From: Calamus simplicifolius
Taxonomy: Eukaryota; Streptophyta; Magnoliopsida; Arecales; Arecaceae
Length of the DNA stretch: 64,000 nt
Direction: 5' to 3'
NCBI GenBank assembly: GCA_900491605.1
Contig: UESW01004624.1
Span: forward strand, 62,313-126,312
Part shown: positions 23,309 to 35,400 of the stretch, in pieces
Layout of the letters: each line of letters begins with the position of its first letter
Position numbering within the stretch: position 1 is the first letter of the stretch
Translations under genes and position numbers: made by a program
The notes under the pieces: model-generated
What the model was told of the DNA's origin: nothing
What the model saw: the letters and a program-made list of their open reading frames with translations, nothing else
Databases searched by the model: none

Positions 23309-25733
23309 TTATATATGATCTTGTGTAAGTTGACTCAATACATAAGCATCAAATTCATCCATTAAAGTTTCTGAAGGCGGAACAATTCTCTCCAGGTCCT
23401 CTTCAGTATTAATAGACTGCAAACAAGTCTGCCTGCTACTTGAAGCAGCTCTTTCCTTGGCCTGATTTTTCCTTGATCTTTTTGCCTTCTTCTCGACTGC
23501 ACTCTTTAATCTGTTCTCTCTCGGGCGACCTTTCGTCCTAATTTGTTCAGGATCTTGAATTACAAGCTCTGAACGTGGTTTAGCTGCGCAGTTGGCATCC
23601 ACGGCAGTTTTGAATAGAGGCGTTAGACCATCCATCACTACATTAAATGCATCTTCAGACATGGAGGCTATCTCTGCGAGCTTCGTCATCCGATGAGACA
23701 GCAAACTATATCTACAATCATTAACATAATATTAACGATAACAAATATTAAGACATTTCAATTAAAAAATTGTCACTGCGTACCGAGTTTCGTGTGCTTT
23801 TATCATAACCCTCAGTATTGCAGTCGAATTCGTCGAATTGGTATTTCATGTCCTTGCACCATCTCTTCAAGAAGTATTTATCTGGTAAACGAAATACGTC
23901 ATTTGATGAAGAACCAACAGGGCATGCCTACACAGGTACCCCTTGAACTGAAAGGATCGGCACTGGCATTGGACATCCTCAATATTTCTATCGTATGACA
24001 CGATATAATCTTTGATCATCTCCTTGCCAATTCCATCGACTTCAATCCTTTCATACGACTTGACGGAATATATACACGTGTTGCCAGCTTCGTTGATCAA
24101 TTTTGTATTTGATGCAGCCATTTCAAGGATCTCATTCTGGAATTTTTTGAAAATGCTCCGTGTATACCTTCCTGCAGCTTGTCTCTCAAAAGGTGATGAT
24201 GTCTTTAGGAAAGCTATCGTTTGCAAAGTCCTATTATCTTCCTCATTTTCGGCCTCGTATCGTTTTTCCAAGGCATCTTCGTACTTACTTATGAACTCCG
24301 TTAGTGTTGTCTTCGAATTTATAAACCCATCGAAGAAGTGATTAATGCCCTCGCTCCTTTGTGAAGATGACATCCCTGTTAAAAATTTTGTCAACCAAAA
24401 ATTAAAAAAAAAGCGTTTAACTGAACATGAACCAAAGCCAATGACATACAAACCTGCGAAGAATGTATCCTTGAGGTAAACTGGGACCCATTTTTCCCGA
24501 CATTCGTAAAGGACATTGAACCAATCTATAGACTTGCATTCTTTATATTTCTCCATAACATGTGCCCACCTTTCCTCGAATGAATTTATGGTCAATGAAT
24601 CATATTGCCTCATCGAAATCAACCATAAACTTGGGATTTGCCGTGCAAATGTGGCCAATCTTTTCCGGTATCTTCTTCAATATATGCCAAAGACAAAATC
24701 GATGTCGTGTGTTAGGAAAAACTTCTTTGACAGCAGCCTCGATTGCCTTATCTTGGTCAGTAATCATGGCAATAGGTGCTTGACCACCATTTGCATCCAG
24801 CCAAGTCTGAAAAACCCATTTATATGTCTCAGTACTCTCATCAGACAACAATGCGCATCCAAGCAAGGTTGACTGTCCATGATGGTTGACCCCAACAAAT
24901 GGACAAAAAGGCATTTGATATCTGTTTGTCAAGTAAGTTGAGTCAAAGCTTAGAACATCACCGAAGTATGTGCATGCCAATCTTGACCTTGGATGAATCC
25001 AGAAGACAGACCTCAGATGACCATTATCATTGAGGTCTAAGGAGTAGAAGAAATTGGGATTTTTGAGTTGCATTTCGGCAAAATGAATTACCATCGACTG
25101 AGCATCTCCTTCTTTCAGCTTAGACTGACGTTCGCGACAAATGAAGTTACGAGCATCCTTCTCGGTGAAATCCAATTGTCCTCTGCCCCCTTTTCTCCTT
25201 GCTATGGCAGAGTATATCTGAGTCGTCGGAACATTCACGGCATGTAAATTGCTGATCTCTGCCTTCTCTGGTGTGCTGATCCTCCTATGCGACCGTAGAT
25301 AACCAGCTGATGTTATGGACAGCCCATGGTTATGTTCTAGAGAAACCTCATCCAAAATCCACTTACCACTTGTAGCATTCAGTCTTGCTTTTATGGATGC
25401 CATACAACCAACTTTCCCAGTATCCCTATGATTCATACTCTTCTCTGATTTTCTGGATTTTCCTTGCCTCCAACACGCCAGGTGCTTGAAGCAAAGTTGT
25501 TTTTTGTTGTTGGCCCTGCTACACACTGTTGTGATTCCAAAGCCAACTCGTTTCGCGTATCCATTGTAGAACGTATATACATCATCTGCTGAATTGAATT
25601 CCATCCCAGTTTGAGGAACTACAATATCATCCACTGCATTTGGAGCGACGGGTGAAGGTGCACGGCCGGGAGTGTTATCTTCTTCTTTCCGATCTACAAT
25701 TTCAGCATCAACTGTGAAAATATAGGCACGCAT
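23309..25733 (-). pseudogene. FAR1-type MULE transposase
   Basis: This is the MURA-class transposase. Reading on minus, a FAR1 DNA-binding domain comes first (about 25600-25320: FYNGYAKRVGFGITT, Cys residues, EHNHGL). The MULE catalytic domain follows, with DVLSFDSTY and ITDQDKAI supplying two acidic residues, and then the SWIM zinc finger CQCRSFQFKGYLCRH near 23930. The last exon (23704-23309) is basic. A typical intron is read at 24453-24376 (FFAG joined to MSSSQRSEG). Two slips break the frame: two bases missing near 24600, giving a premature TGA, and one near 23898. TATATTTTCACAG near 25708 may be an acceptor, so an upstream exon may exist. Either slip could be a consensus error, so the gene may be active. 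Confidence 0.85.
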
Positions 25734-25740
25734 TCATGAA

Positions 25741-25815
25741 CAGCAACTCCTACGCGACACCCCAGTTGAAATCTACTGACACCCTAGCTCCAATGCTACG
25801 ACACCCGTGGCTTAG
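25741..25815 (+). repeat. short CGACACC motif group at the transposase 5' side
   Basis: Three motifs occur in 75 bases (CGACACCCCAGTTGAAAT, TGACACCCTAGCT, CGACACCCGTGG). They repeat the phrase of the dimeric array and lie immediately upstream of the transposase. Confidence 0.85.
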
Positions 25816-25843
25816 AACTGATGATGTACATTAGCCCTCACTG

Positions 25844-26115
25844 GGGCTTCTCATCTCCTTCGGTCGCTGCGTCGGCGATCTGGCGCTGGAGGGACGCTAC
25901 TTGCCCCTCCAACTGGCTATTGGCCCGACGCAGGACCTCTATCTTTTTGTTGAAACATCCTGGTATTCCTCGGCCGCCAGCTGAGTCGCTCGCTGATTGC
26001 GTGCGACTCAGCATAACCTCCGCGTCGATGGTGACGGTTGGCGGCGGCTGCCATGGCTGCCAGTAGATCTCACCTCGCCTCTGGAAGCCATCTCAGTGGT
26101 CAGTTCAAGCTGGAA
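25844..26115 (-). pseudogene. coiled-coil gene fragment, left arm copy
   Basis: One open frame on minus reads VTIDAEVML, then KIEVLRRANSQLEGQVASLQ and RQIADAATEGDEKPQ before a stop near 25844. The leucine spacing suggests a coiled coil. It is a C-terminal fragment without a visible start and has a mate in the other arm. Function is not recognised. It may be the end of a captured gene or of a lost element gene. Confidence 0.55.
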
Positions 26116-27149
26116 AGGTGATTAACGATGGCATTCCCCCATCCTTATTTAAGGTTCTCCTGGCGGGTGTTTCGATTGCCACGCGCCACCATCTCAGTCG
26201 TTGTTCACAGGAATCGAATCGGTGCGCCACCACGCCCCGCCCTCCACGTTGAGTTTCGAGGGATGGGGAACAGAACAGAGTTCGGGAAGCAAACCGTCGT
26301 AAGTTTAACGTCGTCCCAAGAGAAAATTCACGACACCCAAGGATGATTTGGATTTCGGCCGAAACTCCTTCGCGACACCCCACTTGAAAGCTCACGACAC
26401 CCTCTCAATGCTTCGACACCCGTGCTTAGAACTGAACACGGAGAGAATCCCCGCGACATCCCAGGGATGAGTTGGATTTCGGCCGAAACTCTTTCGCGAC
26501 ACCCCTGTTGAAAGCTCACGACACCCTAGCTTTAAGGCGACGACACCCGTGCTTAGAACTGATCACAAGAGAACCCCCGCGACACCCCTTGTCGAATTCG
26601 GCCGAAACTCCTTCGTGACACCCCAGTTGTAAACTCACGACACCCTAGCTTTAAGGGGACGACACCCGTGGGTTCACTGTTAATGCATGGGTGTCGTCGC
26701 CCTTAAAGGGGTGTCTTAGGGTGGGGTGTCGTGCTAGGGTGTCGTGAGTTTCAACTGGGGTGTCACGAAGGAGTTTCGGCCGAATTCGACAAGGGGTGTC
26801 GCGGGGGTTCTCTCCGTGATCAGTTCTAAGCACGGGTGTCGTCGCCTTAAAGCTAGGGTGTCGTGAGCTTTCAACAGGGGTGTCGCGAAGGAGTTTCGGC
26901 CGAAATCCAAATTATCCTTGGGTGTCGTGAATTTTCTCTTGGGACGACGTTAAACTTACGACGGTTTGCTTCCCGAACCTCTTTGTTCCCCATCCCTCGA
27001 AACTCAACGTGGAGGGGGGGGGGCGACCGATTCGATTCCTGTGAACCGCCCACTGAGATGGTGGCGCGTGGCAATCGAAACACCCGCCAGGAGTACCTTA
27101 AATATGGATGGGGGAATGCCATCGTTAATCACCTTTCCAGCTTGAACTG

Positions 27150-27411
27150 ACCACAAGATGGCTTCCAGAGGCGAGGGGAGATCTACTGGCAGCCATGGCA
27201 GCCGCCGCACAACGTCACCATCGACGCGGAGGTTTATGCTGAGTCGCTCGCAATCAGCGAGCGACTCAACAAGGGGCCGAGCAATACCTGGCCGTTTCAA
27301 CAAAAGAGATCGAGGTCCTGCGTCGGGCCAATAGCCACCTGGAGGGGAAAGTAGCGTCCCTCCAGCGCCAGATCGCCGACGCAGCGACCGAAGGAGACAA
27401 GCCCCAGTGAG
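27150..27411 (+). pseudogene. coiled-coil gene fragment, right arm copy
   Basis: The mirror copy of the left-arm fragment reads VTIDAEVYAES, then (after a frame slip near 27270) STKEIEVLRRANSHLEG and ASLQRQIADAATEGDKPQ before TGA at about 27409. The two copies differ at several residues, so the duplication is not recent or each has drifted. Confidence 0.5.
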
Positions 27412-27420
27412 GGCTAATGT

Positions 27421-27956
27421 ATTTTTTTTTTGATAAATAAAATTAAATTTTAGTAACTTGGTTGTCGCGGGCCTTCTCGCCGTGGTCAGTTATAAGCACG
27501 GGTGTCGTCAGATGAGAGCTAGGGTGTCGTGAATTTTCAACTGGGGTGTCGCGAACGACGACAGCACCGACTCAGACTGTTAACGACACCCCAGTTCTCA
27601 TCTTACGACACCCTAGCTTTTAGGCGACGACACCGATGACGTGACTGTTAAAGCGGGGGTGTTCTCCATACGGGGTGTCGCGGGCCTGCTCTCCAGCGTC
27701 GTTTATAAGCACGACACACCCTTTATAGCATTTAAAGACACCCATAGAACAAGCTACGACACCCGGAAAGCAACATACGAAGATCGCAAAGGTTATAAGC
27801 ATGGGTGTCGTAGCGTTGTAACTACGGTATCGCGAGGCTTTTCTCCAGCATTCGTTTGGAGCACGGGTGTCCTAGGCTTGTAACTACGGTGTCTTAACAG
27901 TATATCAGGGGTGTTCGTGAGGTATAACATACTTGTTAAAAGAGTATGACATTCGT
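27421..27956. repeat. scattered GGTGTCG/CGACACC motifs before the right TIR
   Basis: Motifs in both directions appear at about 27500, 27527, 27546, 27582, 27608, 27627, 27676 and 27806, with weaker forms up to 27915 (GTGTTCG). They lack the regular period of the other arrays and look like a degraded array. Confidence 0.7.
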
Positions 27957-28478
27957 GCTTACAAAACAGTAAACTCTAAACAGTTATGACTCCCAGAATG
28001 TCATAACTATTTTGTTCTAAGGAAGTTACCCGCGCATTAAACGGTTTGGTCATTAACTAACTCTAACCAGAAAAAATGGTTGGTGTAATAAAGAAGTGGG
28101 AAGAAAGACTTTTTTACTTTGTGCTGCGGATGACATTTTCTCCAGAAGTTTTTGTACAAAGACTCCAGTAGCCAGGTTTTCCAGCCTCGAAGCTGAAATA
28201 TTTTCTTTCGACCGGGGAAGAAACAGAGTTCTTCTTGCACAGATGAAATAAAACGTAAAATGGCGCTAGGATGGAGGGAAAGGGCATTTTCGTCCGCACG
28301 CTAATTTTAAAAAAAACGAACTGCTTTAAATGGCCGTCACGTTCAGAACGTTAGTCAAAGCAGAGCCATACCGCCCGTCAGGTCATCCACGTAGGAGCCA
28401 CGTGGATCAATCAGAAGAGACGGTGCAGCCCACGTAGGCCTTGCTGCACCCGGGGCGATGTACAAAGTCTTTTTTTCC
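27957..28478 (-). repeat. right terminal inverted repeat of the MULE
   Basis: Reverse complement of the left TIR. It carries the same palindromic AGTTATGAC...GTCATAACT word near 27983-28010 and ends TACAAAGTCTTTTTTTCC at 28478. A few short insertions distinguish it from the left copy. Confidence 0.9.
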
Positions 28479-30683
28479 AAGAAATATTGGCCAGGGCAAA
28501 AAAACCCATTTGTAGCCGGGTTGTTTTTCATTCCATGCTATCATATATCCAAATAAAAAGCCTTGATGCAGCAAGCGTGCACCAATTGCGTATGTCGATG
28601 CTTGTGCAATAATAGTCCAATAAATTTTATTGTGTATTACATGCGCATCATGTGAATGATTAATTTGTTTAATCGATGTGCATGGTGCAACAAAGCTTTT
28701 CCATACCCAAATGGCTATTGTGGCATGCTATTGCGTTTTGGTTAGGCGCTCGCGAATTCTAGCATCAAATATTACCTCTTCTCACGGGTCTTGTAACGTG
28801 GTTTGCCACAATTAAAGTTTTTTGTTTTTAACGTGGTTAGCTCAAGTCAACTGACACACCGGATGATGAGAAGGTTCCCGACTAAATCAAACAAGAATTC
28901 AAGAATCGAAAACCAAGGTAATCGGAGTAGTTTTTTAAATCGATGCCTTTTGGTATCGATTTTAAAAAAAGAATTGAAACGCTCATATCACTATCATTCA
29001 GCTGGCCCGACATAACGAGTAGAAATCGCCACTTGAAGTGGTGATTTCAATCCAAATGAAATTACGATCTTAAAATCGTGGTTTTAAATGAAAGTTTAAA
29101 TTGCCACTTGAAGTGACGATTTCAAACGATTTTCTCAGTTATCTGATGACATGAGCGCGATCTCTTCTTAAATGCTCGGAACCTTCTAACGATCCTAACC
29201 CTCTATTATCTATAATCTTGTTATATCTATTATCTATAACAAGATAATAGATATAACAAAAATAATTACGATAATACGACAAGATAATTCTGATTGTTAT
29301 ATCTATTATCTTGTTATAGATCATAGGTATAACAAGATAATTCTGATTAACAAGATAATAATATAATAAATAATTTTAATTAATAAGATAATTCTGATGG
29401 ATCCAATGATTAAATTATTAATCATCATCTAATTCTCTTTGATTTGCTAGAAGATTATGCAAAAGAGGAAAGCAAACGAAGAATTGCAGCGTTTAAGTTT
29501 CCATAACAATATACGTCCGTGTTGAAAAAATCATTATAAAATTGTAACATAAAAGTTAAAAATACTATTTAAAATAATATTTTTTTATTTACAAAATCTT
29601 CCGTGCTTTTATTTTAAAACCGATGCCAAAAGCACCGGTTTGAAAACCTACTCAACGTAACCCCCTCATGATGATGATATCATTATTGCCGTCATCATGA
29701 CGGGACCGGTTGGAAGGGAAAAGTCGTATTGAACTGTCGACACGGTTGCGTGAAGGAACAGCGGATTCTTTTAAACCAAAGCGATATAATACGTGGTATG
29801 CTTGTGCAGTAATCACTCGCCTTGCTTCCGGACCAAAAAAAAGATCCATTGGACTGAGATCACAAGATTTAATCGAAAAAAATTTTACGTCATGCCATGA
29901 AACCAGCGAAAGAGGATGTGAAACCTTTCGATCCTTCGATACAGAGGTTCAACGAAATTGATAGTAAAAAATGCAAATATAAAATAATTAAAAAAATAAT
30001 TTTATTAAAAAAATAATTTATTATATTATTTTATGAATATGAACAATTATTTTTTTTAAAATAATTCAAATTATTTTATAAAAATAATTTATATTATTAT
30101 TATAAATTAAATTATTATTTAAAATATGTATTTATTTAATGATCCTTTAAATTATCCGGTGTTGACCGAGATATTTAAATCGTCGATCTTTCTGCGGGAC
30201 GAGCCGCCTCAACGGTGTTCAAATTTTCAAGGAGGAGCCGTACCGTCCCACCCCGGCAAATCCCAACCGACAAACGCACAAACGAAAGCGGACGGAAGAA
30301 GGGAGGGGAAGCGGAGGGTCCCGATCATACCACTCTCAGCAGCCCGGATTCTGGATCTCTTTGTGGGCCCCGGCTGCATATACCCAACCACCAAGAGCCA
30401 CGTGTCTCGAATCCAAGGGTTTCTTGTTTCCTTGGCCCTGTGGACTGGGAGACGGAGGCCATCTCATACCCCACACCCGCGTGACCAGCTGCTGCTGTAT
30501 CAGAGATCTACGCTTATTAGACTCGAATTAGTTTTTATAGGACGCGTTCTGACCCCTTCCCTTCTACATTCGCTTGCTGCTGCTGCTCCTCCTCCTCCTC
30601 CTCCTTCCAGCTAGTCATATAATTTCCCCCCTCTCATGTAAATCTAATCTATTGCCGCCTAGGGTTCCGTTGCAAATGAGACT
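28479..30683. other. intergenic DNA, hairpins and the leader of the next gene
   Basis: No gene is supported. 29218-29234 and 29243-29259 form a perfect 17-base inverted repeat (TTGTTATATCTATTATC) with an 8-base loop. Two imperfect palindromes around CACTTGAAGTG lie near 29032 and 29102. From about 30180 the DNA becomes GC-rich, ending in a (CTG)n(CTC)n tract at 30573-30603, which I take as the promoter and 5' leader of the gene starting at 30684. Confidence 0.6.
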
Positions 30684-32372
30684 ATGCCGACGATGACGGC
30701 GATCTCGTTGGAGCAGCTGCTGGAGCCTAGCGCCGGCTGCTCCGCCCCCCATAAAGCCAAGCCTCCCTGCCCTCCCGATCACCACCTGGACCGCACCACC
30801 ATCACCACCGCCGCCGCCCCCGCGCCCTCGACCTCGCCGCGGCCCTACTTCATCTTTCCGGCCCTCTACGCCACCCCGACCCGGCGCCCCTCCTGGACTC
30901 TCCGCTTGCCTCCGTCTCGCCCTCGCCCTACGTCGTCAACCGCAAGGGCCGCCGCGCCCCCGGCCCCCCCGCCCGGCCGGCCAGCCGCCTCGATGGCTTC
31001 GAGATCTCTGACATTCCTCTGGCTGGGAACACCACGGCGGTCGGAGGACAAAAGAACGAGGAAGCTAGCTTGACCGCCAAGTGTTCGGTTGAGAGCTGGG
31101 GCTCCGCCTCGGGCTTGGTTGGGGACGGCGGTGATGGGTTGGAGAAACAAGAGGGAGACCGAGATGAGAATCTACCAACTGAAGAAGAAGGAAAAGAAGA
31201 AGAAGAAGAAGAAGAAGGAAAAGAAGAAGAAAACGATGATGGTAGAGACGACTTCCTCGATCCTCAGGATTCAACGAGCGTCACGAGCTGTTGCAGCAGC
31301 GCCAGATTCGGGAATCAGTCACACCTGTCAAACCAGTTCGAGTTCTATGATGCTGCTGAAGGTGATATCATCTTATCCGTATCAATTACTTTTCCATCGT
31401 AACTTTTTCAGAGCATGTTCAAGTTCTTTCTTGGCCCTAGCTCTTTCAAATATCTGAATCATGAATTTACATTCCTCGAAGAAGAGATTTCAACGCTCCT
31501 TGCTCTCTTGCATCGCATAATTATACAATTTTCCTTGTTTCCACTGGGCCATTGCACGGTAGTCTTTATCAACAATGTAGACCTTGTGATTTTAGAGTAG
31601 TTCATACTCCTGTAATTTATGGCCTCCAGTTTTGCGTCCCAAATTATATAGTTCTTTGGGTGAAGTAGGTAAAATGCATGATTTCCCGTTTACCAAGTCA
31701 TTTTACGCTTCATATATCCTAATCTTCCATACTTATACAATACATTGTTGGTTCGATGCACTTTGGAATTTACTGGTGGTGAAGAGCAGTGACTCTAATT
31801 GAATTTCAATGCATATTGTGTGACCCGAATGACAACTGATTGAGATAATATTTTACATACCAAACTCCAGAAAGATGGGAAAGTGCTCTTTGTTATTATG
31901 TGGATCAGTGTGGCCGAACCAAAACATGATCTTTTTGTGCTAGGAGATCATTTGAATACAACTACTATGACTTTTCTGAATTTGTTTTGATTCTTTTGTT
32001 CCTTTCTTCCCTTTTTTAAAAAGTTTCCTCTACTTTGAAAATAAAGTTTAAGTTTCTTTAAGTTGATGACAAAGCAGGTACCTGGTCAGGAATTGAATCA
32101 ATTATGAACGGAAAACTCAGCAAGTCTAACTAGCTACAAAAACCTGGCAGTCTAAGAAACTTGTGGCAATCTGATCTGTCTCTTGGTGAAGTAAATAAAA
32201 TCTAATTCAGCTTCTGCTTTTACACACACAAAAAATAAAGATGTAAAGACATATTTAGAACCAAAAGATGTTTCTTTGTCCTTCTCCTATTTCCTCTACT
32301 TTCACGGTAACAGAGAGGTGACTTAATTTAGATTCTTCTTTTAGAACACCCCTGCTTTCCCCACGCTGCCTT

Positions 32373-32403
<31 letters not shown>

Positions 32404-35400
32404 CAACCGGGGCACGAAAAAAAAAAAAAAGGAAAAAGGAAATAAAAAAGGGAAAAGATGTAAAGATTTATTTAAAAAAGAAATATTTTACGTTTTTTCA
32501 CATTTCCTCTATTTTCATATTAACAAAGAGCATGTGACTTGTTTCTTCTTCTCTTTTCTTTTTTTTCAGTTTTTTTGGGGTGGCGGTGCGGTACTTTAAA
32601 TTAAAAACACCATAGGGTGGGAGCTTCTCTTGTCTATAGTTCCAGACACCTAATAAGGCTGAATAAAGACTCTTAGAGCAGGGAAGAATAGCAATTTGAC
32701 CATTATAACATAATTAACTGTTGTAAACTCTAAAATACCTGCGGATAACTAAAAATAAAACCTTAAAGTTAAATTAACTGAATTAATACTCAATATAAAT
32801 GCTAAACTACACAAACATATTACTAGGATCTTTCTATTTTGTGTTAGGTTCTCCTTTCTTTCGAACATGTTACTTGGATCTTTCTATTTTGTGTTGGATT
32901 CTCCTTTCTTTCACAACTAACTCCGAATCTTTGGTTAAGGGCAATGCCTATGATAGCAATAATTTGTTTTCAATGACTCAATTTTCTGGTTCTCTAACAT
33001 CAGCCAGGCCAACACACAGGTTGACAGAGTGCTGAGGGAATTGAAAAAACTTTCTTATGCTCAATTATTATTCCTTATTTGCTCAAACAACCCTTTGAAG
33101 AGCATAATGTCAACAATAATTAAAAATTCATAAGACAGAGATACTCTAACTGGAACACTGGGTATTCTCCACATTTATTGTTGCACTTGTGTATTCATCT
33201 CAGATTGAAGTAAAGAGGAAGGAAAAGCAATTCTTTTAAGCTGCAAACTTTTGTACTAGCAAGTTGGGGTCGAGTAGTAAACTGTACTCCATGGTACTGT
33301 AGATGATTGTAATTCTTCTCGCTATCCCAATACTCTTTTTTGCATTGGTCCTCTACTTCAATGAATGGAGCTTTAAGCAATTCAGTTATAATTGAAATGC
33401 GATATCCACTTTAGGTACTAGAGCATTTCTATGTGTTTGTATCTAACACGCATACATGTATATTAATACTGGTTAACTGATATTGCGTTGAATTGCTGGT
33501 ATAAAAAATCGACATATTTCCTTAAGTGTTGTTGTTCTGCACTCTGTATTTTCAAAAACTTGTATTGCAATAACTTTGACCTAATTTTCTATGACTGACA
33601 TTAAAACTGTGCAGATTTTTCTCTGATGGTTCTGTGTCACATTCATCTCCATCCCTCAGCACAAATCCTGAAATTGAACTGCGTGCCTTAAGAATCAATC
33701 TTCTTGAGGAGATTGGGAAACGAAAAGTAGTAGAGGAGGCCCTTCTCCACATGCAGAACCAGTGGAACAGCATCGCAAACCATCTCACTCAGGTGGGAGT
33801 ATCATTTCCAAAAATCCAGCATCCTGAAGATGTTCAATTTCAGATAGATCCTGCAGCAATATGCCAAGAGATGGTAATTGCAAAGTTTGTTTCTGAAGCT
33901 CTAGAAAAGGGTTTGGCACGGGCTGAAGTAGAAGCTGCTGCTGAGGCAGTCATTCATTCAAAAAACCATGAAATTTCTCGTCTACGAGATCGAGTGCAAT
34001 ACTACGAGGCTGTGAACCATGAAATGTCCCAGAGGAATCAGGAAATTGTAGGTAAGGTCTTCAATTTTGTCCTCTTATTTGTCATGATGATGATGTAACT
34101 GATCTCATTGTTGTACAACTAGTGTTGGTGTTGATTAGTTTACATTTTGATCCATTCTTCTGTAGGATAGTATGGTGATCATACACACAACAGGTTATGC
34201 ATAAAGTGAACACACACACACAACTATACCCAAAGTTTTGTTTTAGTGCCATTTTATAAATGTCATTTGCATTAGTGCAAAATGTTTGTAACATGCAACA
34301 TTTATTAAATTTCAGTGATACTCTATGAGAGAAATGTTTACTAGATTTGTCATTTACTATTTTATGATATTTGCCTGCATGTGTGGTTGTACCATCACAC
34401 TTTTTTGAGATTAATCAATTTCAGAAATATGATTTTTTTAATAATATACTGTTACCATCTAATCCTTCCAATAACTTTTTGCTTCTTGTGTTTACCTATC
34501 CGTGAATTTGTTTCAATTTTCATCCTTAAAATCTTACAGCACATAGAGAGCCTTTTTTCCTACTCACTTTTTCCTAGTGCAAAATTTAACACTACTATTA
34601 AATTTCAATGTTGCTAACTAAACTTGTTTACTTATTATCAAGTTTGCAATATACATGCATGCATGCATTCATACATGGACACATACATACATACATACAT
34701 GCTTTTCCTTTATGTTTCTAACTGCAAGTTTATTTAGCTTCAATCTAGCATAGGACCAGAAATAAGGTGCCAACGGATCACTGATGGATCATTGATTGCT
34801 GATGCTAACTGAACATACGCAGCTTCCCCCATCCCTTTTCACTTGGTGTAGTCAGGAAATATGGTTGCTTTATTTCTTTGTGTTCTCTTAGCTGATGGAG
34901 GACTTTGACTTCTTATAATACAGAACAGTGCTTCTTATTGCGTTTAAGAATATCCATCAATTAACATCTCTTCTGCTATGATGGCTGACTCAAACATGAT
35001 TTGGGTGAGATAAGCAGGATCCCTCCCATGCTTCATCTTGTTTGTTGGAATAGGACATCATTTTGGAGAAAAACATAACTTTTACTGCCAATGATTTGGT
35101 GGAATAGGGAGAGGTTTTATCTTTATGTTAAATAATTATGCATTAGTTTTTTTTAAAAAAAATTGCCCAACTCACTAGGTCCTTAGTCTTTTATTTGCTG
35201 ATAGATGTTTTTATTAGTGAGATTTATGCAACCAACTTCATCCGTATAAGTTTCATCCTTGTGACCCAAACATGTTCCCAAAGATGCTCTACTGCAATAA
35301 ATATGATTGGAATATAAATATTGTTATCATAGTTTACTTTGAATTTATCTCGTTAAATATGCAATATTATAAATTTTTCATTAGCTCTAATGGTGCCTTC

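Larger units (their letters stand above)
25823..27420. repeat. 1.6-kb inverted repeat with motif arrays at its centre
   Basis: The left arm (25823 to about 26680) and right arm (about 26690-27420) are reverse complements. The outer ends read TACATTAGCCCTCACTGGGG and CCCCAGTGAGGGCTAATGTA, and the inner ends GACGACACCCGTG and CATGGGTGTCGTC around a short loop near 26672-26690. CGACACC motifs run rightward in the left arm and the reverse in the right arm. The left arm carries about one more motif unit, so the arms are unequal. A read-through transcript would fold into a long hairpin. Confidence 0.9.
18129..28478. mobile_element. Mutator-like element with two convergent genes
   Basis: A 10.3-kb DNA transposon is bounded by inverted repeats of about 500 bp (18129-18633 and 27957-28478). 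The ends read GGGAAAACACTTTGTACATCGCCC on the left and, complemented, GGAAAAAAAGACTTTGTACATCG on the right. It holds an accessory gene on plus (21537-22874) and a FAR1-type MULE transposase on minus (23309-25733), facing each other tail to tail as mudrB and mudrA do in MuDR. The space between genes and ends is filled with CGACACC-motif arrays and inverted duplications. I found no matching 9-base target duplication: ttttttatt on the left, aagaaatat on the right. Family assignment rests on the transposase and the long inverted repeats. Confidence 0.88.

Noticed and set aside
18120..28487. A 9-base target duplication for the large MULE
   Set aside because: The flanks ttttttatt and aagaaatat do not match. 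Shifting the ends a few bases gave nothing better.
30126..30614. 162-residue plus frame upstream of the coiled-coil gene
   Set aside because: It lies in the promoter and leader, ends in the CTC repeat and shows no domain.
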